Origin: Bradyrhizobium centrolobii | Lineage (GTDB): Bacteria; Pseudomonadota; Alphaproteobacteria; Rhizobiales; Xanthobacteraceae | Direction of reading: 5' to 3' | Assembly (NCBI RefSeq): GCF_001641635.1 | Contig: NZ_LUUB01000120.1 | Coordinates: forward strand, 96,087-141,118 | Length of the DNA: 45,032 nucleotides | Part shown: positions 25,124 to 32,957 of the stretch, in pieces | Position numbering within the stretch: position 1 is the first letter of the stretch | Layout: each line of letters begins with the position of its first letter | Made by a program: the position numbers and the translations under genes | The notes under the pieces: model-generated | Told to the model about the DNA's origin: nothing | Database searches by the model: none | The model's input: the letters and a program-made list of their open reading frames with translations, nothing else

Positions 25124-26071
25124 TTACGTTCGCTGCGGCATGCGGGATTTTGCCAGGACGCAGTGGACGCCCTTGTTGCCGTCGACCATCTGCGTAACCC
25201 TGAGGTCGGCGGCAATCGAGCAAAGCGTATAGGCGTCCTGCGCGCTGAGGCCGCTCCTCTCGCGGATCAGCGTGATCATGTCGCGCAGCGCCGCCTTGGC
25301 CGCATCGTCGAGGTCTTCATCGAATCCCATCGTGATCCAGTCGGCCGCCGTTTCCGCGCGCGGGGAGGCGAGGCGAAGATCGCGCCGGACGTGGAATTCG
25401 AAGGTGCCGGTGAGCGCGGCCTCGATCGCCGTCAGGCAGACCTCGCCATCGCCCTGGAGCGCATGGCCGTCGCCGGCGGAGAAGAGCGCGCCCGCCACAA
25501 AGACGGGAAAATAGAGCGTGCTGCCAGCGCCGAGCTCCTTGTTGTCCATGTTGCCGCCGAACGCCCGCGGCTCCTTCGAGGACAGCCGGCCCCAGCCCAG
25601 CGGCGGTGCTACGCCAAAATTGCCGAAGAAGGGGCTGAGCGGCAGCTCCTGTCCCCACGGCAGCTTTGCAAAGTTGCGCGCACGGTCGAGCGGAATGTGG
25701 ATGCGGCGGAACTCCGGAAAGTCTTCCGGCAGCGTGCCGAGCGTCGGTACCTGGAGATTCCAGCCCCAATTGCAGCGCAGCTCGATATCGAGGACGCGCA
25801 CTTCAAGGACGTCGCCGGGCTCCGTGCCCTCGATGTAGACAGGCCCGGTGAGAAGATGCGGTCCCGGACCGCGGAAGGCGCTTGCCAGCACCTCCGCATG
25901 TCCGGGAACGATGTCGTAGCCGAGCGACGGATCGGGCAGATCGTCCGGCTCGCCTGAGAGCGTCTCGATGGTCACCCGGTCTCCGGATGTGATCCGGAGC
26001 ACCGGTTTCAGTCGTCCATCCCACAGTCCCCACTGGACGTTGCCGGGCGTGGATCGCAGAACGTGGTCCAT
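25124..26071 (-). CDS. Acetamidase/formamidase family protein
   Basis: A 315-residue amidase of the FmdA/AmdA family, which hydrolyses formamide, acetamide or related short amides to ammonia and an acid. Family marks are GDVLEVRVLDIE, the conserved FGGNMDNKEL region and DGHALQGDGEVCLTAIE, close to the signature DGHAAQGDGEV. There is no signal peptide. The ATG at 26071 lies 14 bases after the stop of the NCS1 permease gene upstream on the same strand, so the two form an operon. With the permease it probably releases ammonia from an imported amide or from an amide made during ring cleavage. The precise substrate is not predictable by eye. Confidence 0.92.
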   Translation of the reverse strand: MDHVLRSTPGNVQWGLWDGRLKPVLRITSGDRVTIETLSGEPDDLPDPSLGYDIVPGHAEVLASAFRGPGPHLLTGPVYIEGTEPGDVLEVRVLDIELRCNWGWNLQVPTLGTLPEDFPEFRRIHIPLDRARNFAKLPWGQELPLSPFFGNFGVAPPLGWGRLSSKEPRAFGGNMDNKELGAGSTLYFPVFVAGALFSAGDGHALQGDGEVCLTAIEAALTGTFEFHVRRDLRLASPRAETAADWITMGFDEDLDDAAKAALRDMITLIRERSGLSAQDAYTLCSIAADLRVTQMVDGNKGVHCVLAKSRMPQRT

Positions 26072-26085
26072 CGATTTGCTCGCCG

Positions 26086-27504
26086 CTAGCTGCCTGCGCT
26101 GCTCGCGACGATCGAGGAGGGCGACGTCACGAGCTTGCCGAGCCCAAGATAGACGAGGCCCGCAACCCCGATGCCAAACAGCCAGCTCAGATCTGCGCCG
26201 CCGAGCAGGTTGATCGAGATCGGACCCTGGAGCGCGCCGACGAGGCCGTCCTCCACCAGCCATCCCGCAACGAGGCCCGCGAAGAACGCGACCATGCCGG
26301 CCCAGTTGACGTCGCCATAAGCGCTGGTCTCCGGCGAGCGATAGAGCTCGGCGACGTCGATCTTGCCTTTGCGCTTGATGAAGTAGTCCGCGAGCACGAC
26401 GCCGGCCCACGGGCTCATCCACAGCAACAGGCTGATCATCCAGTTGTCGAACGCTTTCGCGAAAGACGGCGCGAAGATGAAATACAGCGTAACCAGATAG
26501 CCGGCGATGCCGACGATGACGGTGAGCCAGAAGCGCGAGAATTTCAGTCCCGCGCTCAGCGCCGCCAGCGTCGCTGAGTAGACGTTGAGGATGTTGGTCG
26601 CGATCGGGCCGTGCAGCACCATCAAGAGCACGAGGATGCTGACCGGTCCGCCGAACACCGCGCTGACCATCTTGGCGGGATCGGTATCCAGCGTCGTCGA
26701 GGCGATGGTCGCGCCGAGAATGCCGAGCCAGACCGTCGGCACGAACATGCCGACATAGCTGTACCAGAACACTGATTTCGACGGCACACTTTTCGGCACG
26801 AAGCGCGAATAGTCGGAGGCCCAGGTCACCCAGGAGATGCCCCAGCCGACGCCGATCGCGGTCATCAGCAACGTCAGCATCGCCAGATGCGCGCCCGGCG
26901 GCAGCGAGGTCGTCAGGCTCCAGTTGACGACGCCGGGTCGCGTCCACGCGAGCACGCTCATCAGCACCATGATGGCGATGGTCGGCGGCACCGTGTATTT
27001 CTCGAAGGTGCGGATCGCGTAGAAGCCGTAGATGCCGATCAGCACCTGCACGGCCATCACCAGCGTGATGACGACGATCTCGATGAACCAGGTATCGGGC
27101 ACGCCGAACTGGCCGAGGATGCCCATTGACACCTTCACCGGGAAGTAGGTGTTCACGCCGATCCAGCCCAGCGTCATCAGGAACATCAGGATGCTGGGCA
27201 GGTAGGCGCCGCGGACGCCGAACGCGGACCGGCTCAACACCATCTGGTTGACGCCGGTCTTGTGTCCCATCACCGTGAAGGTCGCGAAGATCGCGCAGCC
27301 GACGATATTGCCGAGCACGATGACCGCGATTGTTTCCATCAGGCCGAGCTTGAGGATGATGCCGAGCGCGCCGAGCGCCCAGTTCACCGGCGCGATGTTT
27401 GCGCCGGCCCAGATCCACATCTGCTGTGGCCCGGTTGAGTCCCGGTCCGCATCGGGAATTGGCTCGATGCTGTGAAGATCAGTGCGAAGCTCGGAATCTG
27501 TCAT
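26086..27504 (-). CDS. NCS1-family nucleobase/hydantoin/allantoin permease
   Basis: A 472-residue inner-membrane protein of the NCS1 (cytosine/purine/uracil/thiamine/allantoin/hydantoin) family with about twelve hydrophobic segments. The N-terminal WIWAGANIAPVNWALGALG, the helix-1 to helix-3 region GCAIFATFTVMGHKTGVNQMVLSRSAFGVRGAYLP in residues about 74-108, and the SDYSRFVP motif after helix 6 are characteristic. It imports a nucleobase-like ring with H+ or Na+. I chose the ATG at 27504, preceded by GGGGGA; a TTG at 27516 is less likely. A CGAAGC-N2-GCTTCG palindrome lies 15-28 bases upstream of the start, a good repressor site. It forms a pair with the amidase gene. Confidence 0.93.
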   Translation of the reverse strand: MTDSELRTDLHSIEPIPDADRDSTGPQQMWIWAGANIAPVNWALGALGIILKLGLMETIAVIVLGNIVGCAIFATFTVMGHKTGVNQMVLSRSAFGVRGAYLPSILMFLMTLGWIGVNTYFPVKVSMGILGQFGVPDTWFIEIVVITLVMAVQVLIGIYGFYAIRTFEKYTVPPTIAIMVLMSVLAWTRPGVVNWSLTTSLPPGAHLAMLTLLMTAIGVGWGISWVTWASDYSRFVPKSVPSKSVFWYSYVGMFVPTVWLGILGATIASTTLDTDPAKMVSAVFGGPVSILVLLMVLHGPIATNILNVYSATLAALSAGLKFSRFWLTVIVGIAGYLVTLYFIFAPSFAKAFDNWMISLLLWMSPWAGVVLADYFIKRKGKIDVAELYRSPETSAYGDVNWAGMVAFFAGLVAGWLVEDGLVGALQGPISINLLGGADLSWLFGIGVAGLVYLGLGKLVTSPSSIVASSAGS

Positions 27505-27518
27505 GACATCCCCCAATA

Positions 27519-27532
27519 CGAAGCACGCTTCG
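27519..27532. promoter_or_regulatory. Candidate MarR operator 1 (before NCS1 permease)
   Basis: The sequence CGAAGCACGCTTCG has 6-base arms around a 2-base centre. It lies 15-28 bases upstream of the permease ATG, and a possible -10 (TATGCT on the minus strand, near 27541-27546) sits just upstream. It differs from the operator at 28385-28398 only in one central base. The rest of the 27533-27791 gap holds no gene I can support. Confidence 0.65.
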
Positions 27533-27791
27533 CATCATCGCAGCATAAATCGTGCCATCGGTTGTGGCCGGCCGGAGCAGGGCCTGCATCGATGCCGGAT
27601 GCAGCGCCGCTTGCGTCGGATTGCCGTTGGATTCTCAAGCGCGCTTCGACCTCGCGTGTGAACTGGCCGCCGCAACCACGAGGTGGCGATCCTCTCCGCG
27701 AGCCGGTGGCGAGAGGCAAAGGACGTTGCATGGCTGAGCAGCGGTACGATGATAAATTGAGCAGCCCAACTCAAAAGCGCAGCAGCTGCGT

Positions 27792-28301
27792 CTAGTCGAA
27801 TAAGGCAGTGGCACTGTCGCGACTGGGGTGGCCGGCCACGATGCGCTGCATCATTTCGATGAACTGCGCCTGTTCCCGCTCGCTGAGATCCCCCAGCGTT
27901 GCGCGATGCGCCCGTCGCGCCGCGCCCTCGATCTTGACCAGCAAGGCTGCGCCGGCCGGCGTCAATCGGCACAGGCGCGCCCGGCGATCGTCCTTGTTGA
28001 CCGCGCGCTCGACCAGGTTTCGTGCCGCGAGACGCTTCAATGCGCCGGTCGTGGTGGTGCGATCGAGGGCTATATCGGCCGCCAGAGTGGTCTGATCGGC
28101 GGTTTCGCGCACCGCCAGGGCCGAGAGGAGGCTGTATTGCAGCGGCGTGACCTCGAACGCGCCGCAGGCTTCCTGAAACAGTGCGACGTGAATCTGGTGC
28201 AGCCGGCGGATCAGATATCCGGGTCGTTGCGACAAGGGCCAGGGGCGGTGCCTGCTCCCGCCGCGACGTGTCTTCGCCTGCCGCAATGCACACTCTCCCA
28301 A
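27792..28301 (-). CDS. MarR-family transcriptional regulator
   Basis: A regulator of 169 residues or somewhat less. The winged helix is seen in VTPLQYSLLSALAV, TTLAADIALDRTTTTGALKRLAARNLVERAVNKDDRRARLCRLTPAG across residues about 51-118 (recognition helix DRTTTTGALKRL, wing DDRRAR). The C-terminal helix ends QFIEMMQRIVAG. There is no in-frame ATG at the N-terminus: TTG at 28301 follows AGGGG by about 7 bases, and a later TTG before SQRPGYLIRRLHQI is an alternative. The gene lies between two transcription units that each carry a CGAAGC palindrome upstream. Its own upstream region is shared with the amidohydrolase promoter, so autoregulation is likely. The inducer is probably the imported ring compound or a derivative (inference). 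Confidence 0.92.
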   Translation of the reverse strand: MGECALRQAKTRRGGSRHRPWPLSQRPGYLIRRLHQIHVALFQEACGAFEVTPLQYSLLSALAVRETADQTTLAADIALDRTTTTGALKRLAARNLVERAVNKDDRRARLCRLTPAGAALLVKIEGAARRAHRATLGDLSEREQAQFIEMMQRIVAGHPSRDSATALFD

Positions 28302-28368
28302 TCCAAACCCCTGCCGCGCTTAGCTCGATTCGAACCCGCCCGCCACCTCCGGATCATGGCACGGAGCT

Positions 28369-28398
28369 TGCTTCGGTCGAAATGCGAAGCATGCTTCG
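28369..28398. promoter_or_regulatory. Candidate MarR operator 2 (before amidohydrolase operon)
   Basis: CGAAGCATGCTTCG at 28385-28398 is a perfect 14-base palindrome. An additional half-site TGCTTCG at 28369-28375 makes three half-sites in 30 bases. The site lies 46-59 bases before the amidohydrolase ATG and about 85-100 bases upstream of the MarR start on the other strand, so it could control both directions. Confidence 0.7.
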
Positions 28399-28443
28399 TA
28401 ATTCGGGCGATGCTGTCGCTCGTTCAAGGAGAGGAGAGCGCCC

Positions 28444-29721
28444 ATGTCCGTTACTGCCAGCTTCGACCTTCTGCTGCGAGGCGGTCGCGTGATCTGTCCG
28501 GCCTCGGGCGTTGATGGCATCAAGGACGTCGCCATCCGCAACGGCAGGATTGCAGCCGTCGCGCCCGACATTCTGCCGACCAGCGCCAAGGAGGTCGTTG
28601 ACCTCAGCGGCAAGCTGGTGCTGCCCGGGCTGATCGACACCCATGCACATGTCTATCAATATGTCTCCGGCCGCTTCGGCATGAATCCCGACATGGTCGG
28701 CGTGCAGTCGGGCGTGACGACGCTGGTCGACCAGGGCGGCCCGTCCTGCATGACGTTGCCCGGCTTTCGTCACTTCATCGCGGAGCCCGCGGCCTCACGA
28801 GTTTATGCCTTTCTGTCCGCCTACCTCGTCGGCGGCCTCGAAGGGCACTTCTATCCGCAGCTCTACAGTCCCGATGGCGTCGACATCGACGCCACGGTCA
28901 AGGCGGCGACGGCCAATCTCGACATCGTGCGCGGCATCAAGGCGCATGCCGAGATCGGCGGCTTCGCGCGCTGGGGCATCCGCGTCATCGAGATGGCGGC
29001 GGAGATCGGCAAGCGCGCCGACCTGCCGGTTTATGTGCATTTCGGCCAGCTCTGGGGCCTGCCCGAGAGCGGCGCCAATGGCGAGGATGCCGACACCATC
29101 CTCACGCGCGTCATTCCACTGCTGCGCGAGGGCGACATTCTCGCTCATCCCTTCACGCGTCATCCCGGCGGCTTCGTCAACCGCGACGGCGAGGTGCATC
29201 CGGTGATCCAGGCGGCGCTCGATCGCGGCCTGAAGGTCGATGTCGGGCACGGCAGTCATTTTTCGTACCGACTCGCGAAGAAGGCGATCGCTGCCGGCAT
29301 CATTCCGAACACGCTGGGTGCCGACATTCACGGCTATAACACCCATGTTCCCGCGCCGGCGGGAACGCCGGGCCAGCATGAGGATGACGAGAACCATCCG
29401 TTCGCCGGGCAGGCCAAGTTCAGCCTGGTTCAGGCGATGAGCTCGATGATGGCGCTCGGCCTGTCGCTGGAGCAGGTGGTGCCGATGGTCACCTCCAATC
29501 CCGCCAAGATGCTCGGCCGAAGCTCCGAGATCGGGGCCCTCAAGGTCGGCATGGATGCCGACGTCTCCGTGCTCACGGAGCAGAACGGCCGCTTCGTCCT
29601 CAAGGACAACGAGAAGAACGAGGTGATCGCCGAGCGTTTGCTGCAGCCGGCCTTCTGCTTGCGCGCCGGCACGCGCTTCGACGCGGTCGCCCCGATCCTG
29701 CCGCAGGCCGTTGCGGCGTAG
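28444..29721 (+). CDS. Amidohydrolase/deacetylase family metallohydrolase
   Basis: A 425-residue member of the amidohydrolase superfamily, in the branch known as amidohydrolase/deacetylase or dihydroorotase-like (COG3964 type). His67 and His69 in DTHAHV supply the first metal pair, and GIKAHAEI, YVHFGQ, LAHPFT and GADIHGYN supply the Lys, His, His and Asp of the binuclear site. Related proteins hydrolyse N-acetyl or cyclic amide bonds; characterised ones cleave acetyl-hydroxy-carboxylates. A strong ribosome site (GGAGAGGAGAG) precedes the ATG. It opens the MarR-controlled plus-strand operon and ends 9 bases before the molybdenum-hydroxylase gene. It may hydrolyse the oxidised heterocycle, but this is inference. 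Confidence 0.9.
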   Translation: MSVTASFDLLLRGGRVICPASGVDGIKDVAIRNGRIAAVAPDILPTSAKEVVDLSGKLVLPGLIDTHAHVYQYVSGRFGMNPDMVGVQSGVTTLVDQGGPSCMTLPGFRHFIAEPAASRVYAFLSAYLVGGLEGHFYPQLYSPDGVDIDATVKAATANLDIVRGIKAHAEIGGFARWGIRVIEMAAEIGKRADLPVYVHFGQLWGLPESGANGEDADTILTRVIPLLREGDILAHPFTRHPGGFVNRDGEVHPVIQAALDRGLKVDVGHGSHFSYRLAKKAIAAGIIPNTLGADIHGYNTHVPAPAGTPGQHEDDENHPFAGQAKFSLVQAMSSMMALGLSLEQVVPMVTSNPAKMLGRSSEIGALKVGMDADVSVLTEQNGRFVLKDNEKNEVIAERLLQPAFCLRAGTRFDAVAPILPQAVAA

Positions 29722-29730
29722 GGCCGGGCG

Positions 29731-32124
29731 GTGAAGGAGAACGCCGAGTTGCGCAACGAGCGAGAGTTTCCTTCTGGCAAGTCCGGGCAGGGCGTGGGTG
29801 CACGGCTGCCGCGGAAGGAGGACGACCGCCTGATGCGCGGCCGTGGCCAGTACGTCGGTGACATCAGGCTCGCCGGTCTTCAGGATGTCGCCTTCGTGCG
29901 CAGCCCGCTCGCGCATGCGCGCATCCGCGGCATCCACGTGCCTGAAGCCTATCGCGGCAGCGTGTTCACGGCGGCGGACCTCGTCGGCATCAAGCCGATC
30001 CGCGCGGTGTCGGGGCTTCCGGGCTTCAAGATCTCCGAGCAGCCGGTGCTGGCGACAGGCAAGGTGCGCCAGGTCGGCGAGCTCGTCGCGATGTGCCTCG
30101 CGCCGACGCGGGCCGAGGCGGAGGACATCGCGGCCTCCGTGACGCTCGATCTGGAGGAGTTGCCCGCGATCACCGACATGCTGAAGGCGCGCGAGCCCGG
30201 CTCGGCGCTGGTGCATGAGCATTGGGGCGACAACGTCTTTCTCGAAACCAGCTACGAGGTCGACATCTCCGCCGCGCTCGACGCGCCGATCAAGGTGACG
30301 CGCGAGATCTCGACAGCACGGCAATGCATGTCGCCGCTCGAGGGCCGCGGCGTGGTCGCGACCTTCGATCCCAGGCTCGACCAGCTCACGCTGCATTCGG
30401 CGGCGCAGATGCCGCACATCACGCGCAGCGGCCTTGCCGAATGCCTCGGCATGGAGGAGGGCCAGATTCGCGTCATCTCGCCCGATGTCGGCGGCGGTTT
30501 CGGTCACAAGGGCATTTTGCTGCCCGAAGAGGTCTGCCTGTCCTGGCTGACCATGCGCTGTGGCCATCCGGTGCGCTGGCTGGAAGATCGCCGCGAGCAC
30601 CTCGTCGCCAGCTCCAACTGCCGCGAGCACCATTACAAGATCACGGTCTACGCCAACAGTGACGGCATGCTGCGCGGCATCGATTGCGAGGCCACCGTGG
30701 ATTCCGGTGCCTACTCGTCCTATCCGTTCTCGGCCTGTCTCGAAGCCGCGCAGGTCGCCAGCATCCTGCCGGGTCCCTACAAGATGCCGGCCTATCGCTG
30801 CCGCACCTTCTCGGTCGCCACCAACAAATGTCCGATCCTGCCTTATCGCGGCGTGGCGCGCACAGGCGTCTGCTTTGCACTGGAGCTGATGCTCGATCTC
30901 GTGGCAGCCGAGGCAGGGCTCGAACCGGGCGAGGTGCGGTTGCGCAATCTGGTGCTGCCGGAGCAGATGCCGTTCGACAACATCACCAAGAAACACTTCG
31001 ACAGCGGCGACTATCCGCAAGCCATGCGTCGCGCGCTCGCTGCGATCGACCTCGACGCCATCCGCGCCAGGCAAAAGCGGGGCGAGGCCGACGCCCGCCG
31101 CATCGGTGTCGGCGTCTCCATCTATTGCGAGCAGGCCGCGCACGGCACCTCGGTCTATTCCGGGTGGGGCATCCCGATGGTGCCGGGTCATGAACAGGCG
31201 TCGGCACGGCTCACGCCGGATGGCGGCCTCGAGCTGCGCGTCGGCGTGCATTCGCACGGGCAGGGCATGGAGACGACGCTCGCCCAGGTCGCGCACGAGA
31301 TCCTTGGCGTTGACGTCGCGAAGGTCCGGATTATCCTCGGCGACACCGCGATGACGCCTTATTCGACCGGCACCTGGGGCTCGCGCTCGATGGTGATGGC
31401 AGGCGGCGCCGTTGCCTCCGCCTGCCGCGAGCTCGGCGAGCGTGCGCGGCGCATCGGCGCCAAGCTGTTGCAGCACGATCCGGCCGCCGTGGTGTTGCAG
31501 AATGGCGAAGTGCGCGGCGTCAATGGCAGCGTCAGCCTGGGGGCGATCGCCCATACCTGGTATCGCCGCCCGCAGGATCTGCCGGCCGATGTCGATCCCG
31601 GCGGGCTCGAGGTGACGCAAGGCTACAAGCCCGTGCGCGACAGCGGGAGCTTCAGCTATGCCGCGCACGCGGCCGTGGTCGCGGTCGATCCTGATCTCGG
31701 CGAGGTGGAAATCCTCGACTATGTGATCGTCGAGGACGGCGGCGTGCTGGTCAATCCGCTGGTGGTCGACGGCCAGATCTATGGCGGCCTCGCGCAAGGC
31801 ATCGGCACCGCGCTCTACGAAGAAATGCTCTTCGACGCGTCCGGCCAGCCGTTGGCGACGACACTTGCCGACTATCTGCTTCCTGGCCCGACCGAAGTTC
31901 CGGCAGCGCGCCTCGATCACATGGAGACGCCGTCACCTTATACACAGTTCGGGGTGAAGGGCATCGGCGAGGGCGGTGCGATTGCGCCGCCCGCAGCGAT
32001 CGCCAATGCCGTCAACGACGCGCTACGCCCGCTCGGCGTCGCGTTGATGCAATCGCCGCTCACGCCACATCGGATCGTCGAGGCCGTGCTGGCCGCGCGT
32101 GCGGCCGAAAGGAGTGCGGCATGA
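29731..32124 (+). CDS. Molybdenum hydroxylase large subunit (xanthine dehydrogenase/CoxL family)
   Basis: A 797-residue Mo-molybdopterin-cytosine-dinucleotide subunit. The N-terminal a/b-hammerhead domain begins GVGARLPRKEDDRLMRGRGQYVGDI. Mo-cofactor contacts are GGGFGHKG near residue 255 and the catalytic Glu747 in GIGEGGA. At the loop that identifies CO dehydrogenases the sequence is PYRGVART (residues 371-378) rather than AYRCSFR, so this is form II-like and should not oxidise CO. These enzymes hydroxylate N-heterocycles or oxidise aldehydes with water as oxygen donor. The GTG start at 29731 follows the amidohydrolase. Its stop overlaps the FAD subunit start. Gene order L-M-S differs from the classical coxMSL. 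Confidence 0.93.
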   Translation: MKENAELRNEREFPSGKSGQGVGARLPRKEDDRLMRGRGQYVGDIRLAGLQDVAFVRSPLAHARIRGIHVPEAYRGSVFTAADLVGIKPIRAVSGLPGFKISEQPVLATGKVRQVGELVAMCLAPTRAEAEDIAASVTLDLEELPAITDMLKAREPGSALVHEHWGDNVFLETSYEVDISAALDAPIKVTREISTARQCMSPLEGRGVVATFDPRLDQLTLHSAAQMPHITRSGLAECLGMEEGQIRVISPDVGGGFGHKGILLPEEVCLSWLTMRCGHPVRWLEDRREHLVASSNCREHHYKITVYANSDGMLRGIDCEATVDSGAYSSYPFSACLEAAQVASILPGPYKMPAYRCRTFSVATNKCPILPYRGVARTGVCFALELMLDLVAAEAGLEPGEVRLRNLVLPEQMPFDNITKKHFDSGDYPQAMRRALAAIDLDAIRARQKRGEADARRIGVGVSIYCEQAAHGTSVYSGWGIPMVPGHEQASARLTPDGGLELRVGVHSHGQGMETTLAQVAHEILGVDVAKVRIILGDTAMTPYSTGTWGSRSMVMAGGAVASACRELGERARRIGAKLLQHDPAAVVLQNGEVRGVNGSVSLGAIAHTWYRRPQDLPADVDPGGLEVTQGYKPVRDSGSFSYAAHAAVVAVDPDLGEVEILDYVIVEDGGVLVNPLVVDGQIYGGLAQGIGTALYEEMLFDASGQPLATTLADYLLPGPTEVPAARLDHMETPSPYTQFGVKGIGEGGAIAPPAAIANAVNDALRPLGVALMQSPLTPHRIVEAVLAARAAERSAA

Positions 32125-32957
32125 AACCGGCGCCCTTCGCTTACGAACGCCCGCGCGATCTCGATGCGGCACTGTCGCTGCTGGCCGCAAGCCGCGGCTC
32201 GACAAAGATCATCGCCGGCGGCCAGTCGCTTGGGCCGATGCTCAATCTGCGGCTGGTGCAGCCGGAGCTGATCGTCGACATCTCCGGCCTTGCCGAGCTC
32301 AAGCTCGCGCAGGTCTCGGGCAACGAGCTCGTGCTCGGCGCTCTCGTCACCCATGCCGATATCGAGGACGGGCGAACCGCCGACGTGACCCGCGGCGCCA
32401 TGCGCAACGTCGCCGCCAACATCGCCTATCGCGCGGTGCGCAACCGCGGCACGATCGGCGGCTCGCTCAGCCACGCTGATCCCGCCGCGGACTGGGTTTC
32501 GGCGCTCGCTGCTTTGGGCGCCCGGGTCAAGCTGCGGACCCTTGCCGGTGCGCGCACGTTGGCCGTCGAGGCATTCGTCGTCGGCGCGCTGGAGCCGGCG
32601 CTGCATGTCGGTGAGATCGTCGAGGCGATTCACGTGCCGACGCGCACGGCATCGTCCCATTGGGGTTACGCCAAGAGCTGCCGCAAGACGGGCGAGTTTG
32701 CGCGCGCCATCGGCGCGGTGCTGGTCGATCCCGCCGACGCTTCGGCGCGCGTCGTGATCGGCGCGATCGACACGGCGCCGATCGTGGTGACCGACGCCAG
32801 GGAGCTGTTCGGCGGACAGATTGCTGCCGACTACAAGCAGCGTTTCGACGTGCGCGTGGCCGATGCGCTTCTTGCCAAGGCCGGCATCGACGACGCTGCG
32901 CAGCGGCACATCCATGTCAGCGTGTTGAAGCGCGCGGTTCTGGAGGCCGCGGCATGA
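32121..32957 (+). CDS. Molybdenum hydroxylase FAD-binding subunit (CoxM family)
   Basis: A 278-residue FAD subunit that carries electrons from the iron-sulfur centres to the acceptor. FAD-binding motifs are AGGQSLGPMLNLRL at residues 32-45 and RNRGTIGGSLSHADPAADW near residue 105, with a C-terminal CO_deh_flav_C-like region (SCRKTGEFARAIGAVL). The start overlaps the large-subunit stop (ATGA) and its own stop overlaps the next gene, so stoichiometric translation is likely. Confidence 0.94.
   Translation: MKPAPFAYERPRDLDAALSLLAASRGSTKIIAGGQSLGPMLNLRLVQPELIVDISGLAELKLAQVSGNELVLGALVTHADIEDGRTADVTRGAMRNVAANIAYRAVRNRGTIGGSLSHADPAADWVSALAALGARVKLRTLAGARTLAVEAFVVGALEPALHVGEIVEAIHVPTRTASSHWGYAKSCRKTGEFARAIGAVLVDPADASARVVIGAIDTAPIVVTDARELFGGQIAADYKQRFDVRVADALLAKAGIDDAAQRHIHVSVLKRAVLEAAA

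Noticed and set aside
25124..27418. One 764-codon minus-strand frame spanning permease and amidase regions
   Set aside because: Only its last 315 codons (from ATG 26071) match a protein family; the upstream part is out of frame with the clear NCS1 permease.
27770..27792. A terminator hairpin after the MarR gene (CGCAG-CAG-CTGCG)
   Set aside because: The stem is five bases with a three-base loop and no T-run; too weak to call.
28795..31920. A 1041-codon open frame on the minus strand opposite the amidohydrolase and CoxL-like genes
   Set aside because: It is antisense to two clear genes, has Arg/His/Asp/Ala-rich composition without motifs, and arises because GC-rich codon third positions avoid stops in that frame.
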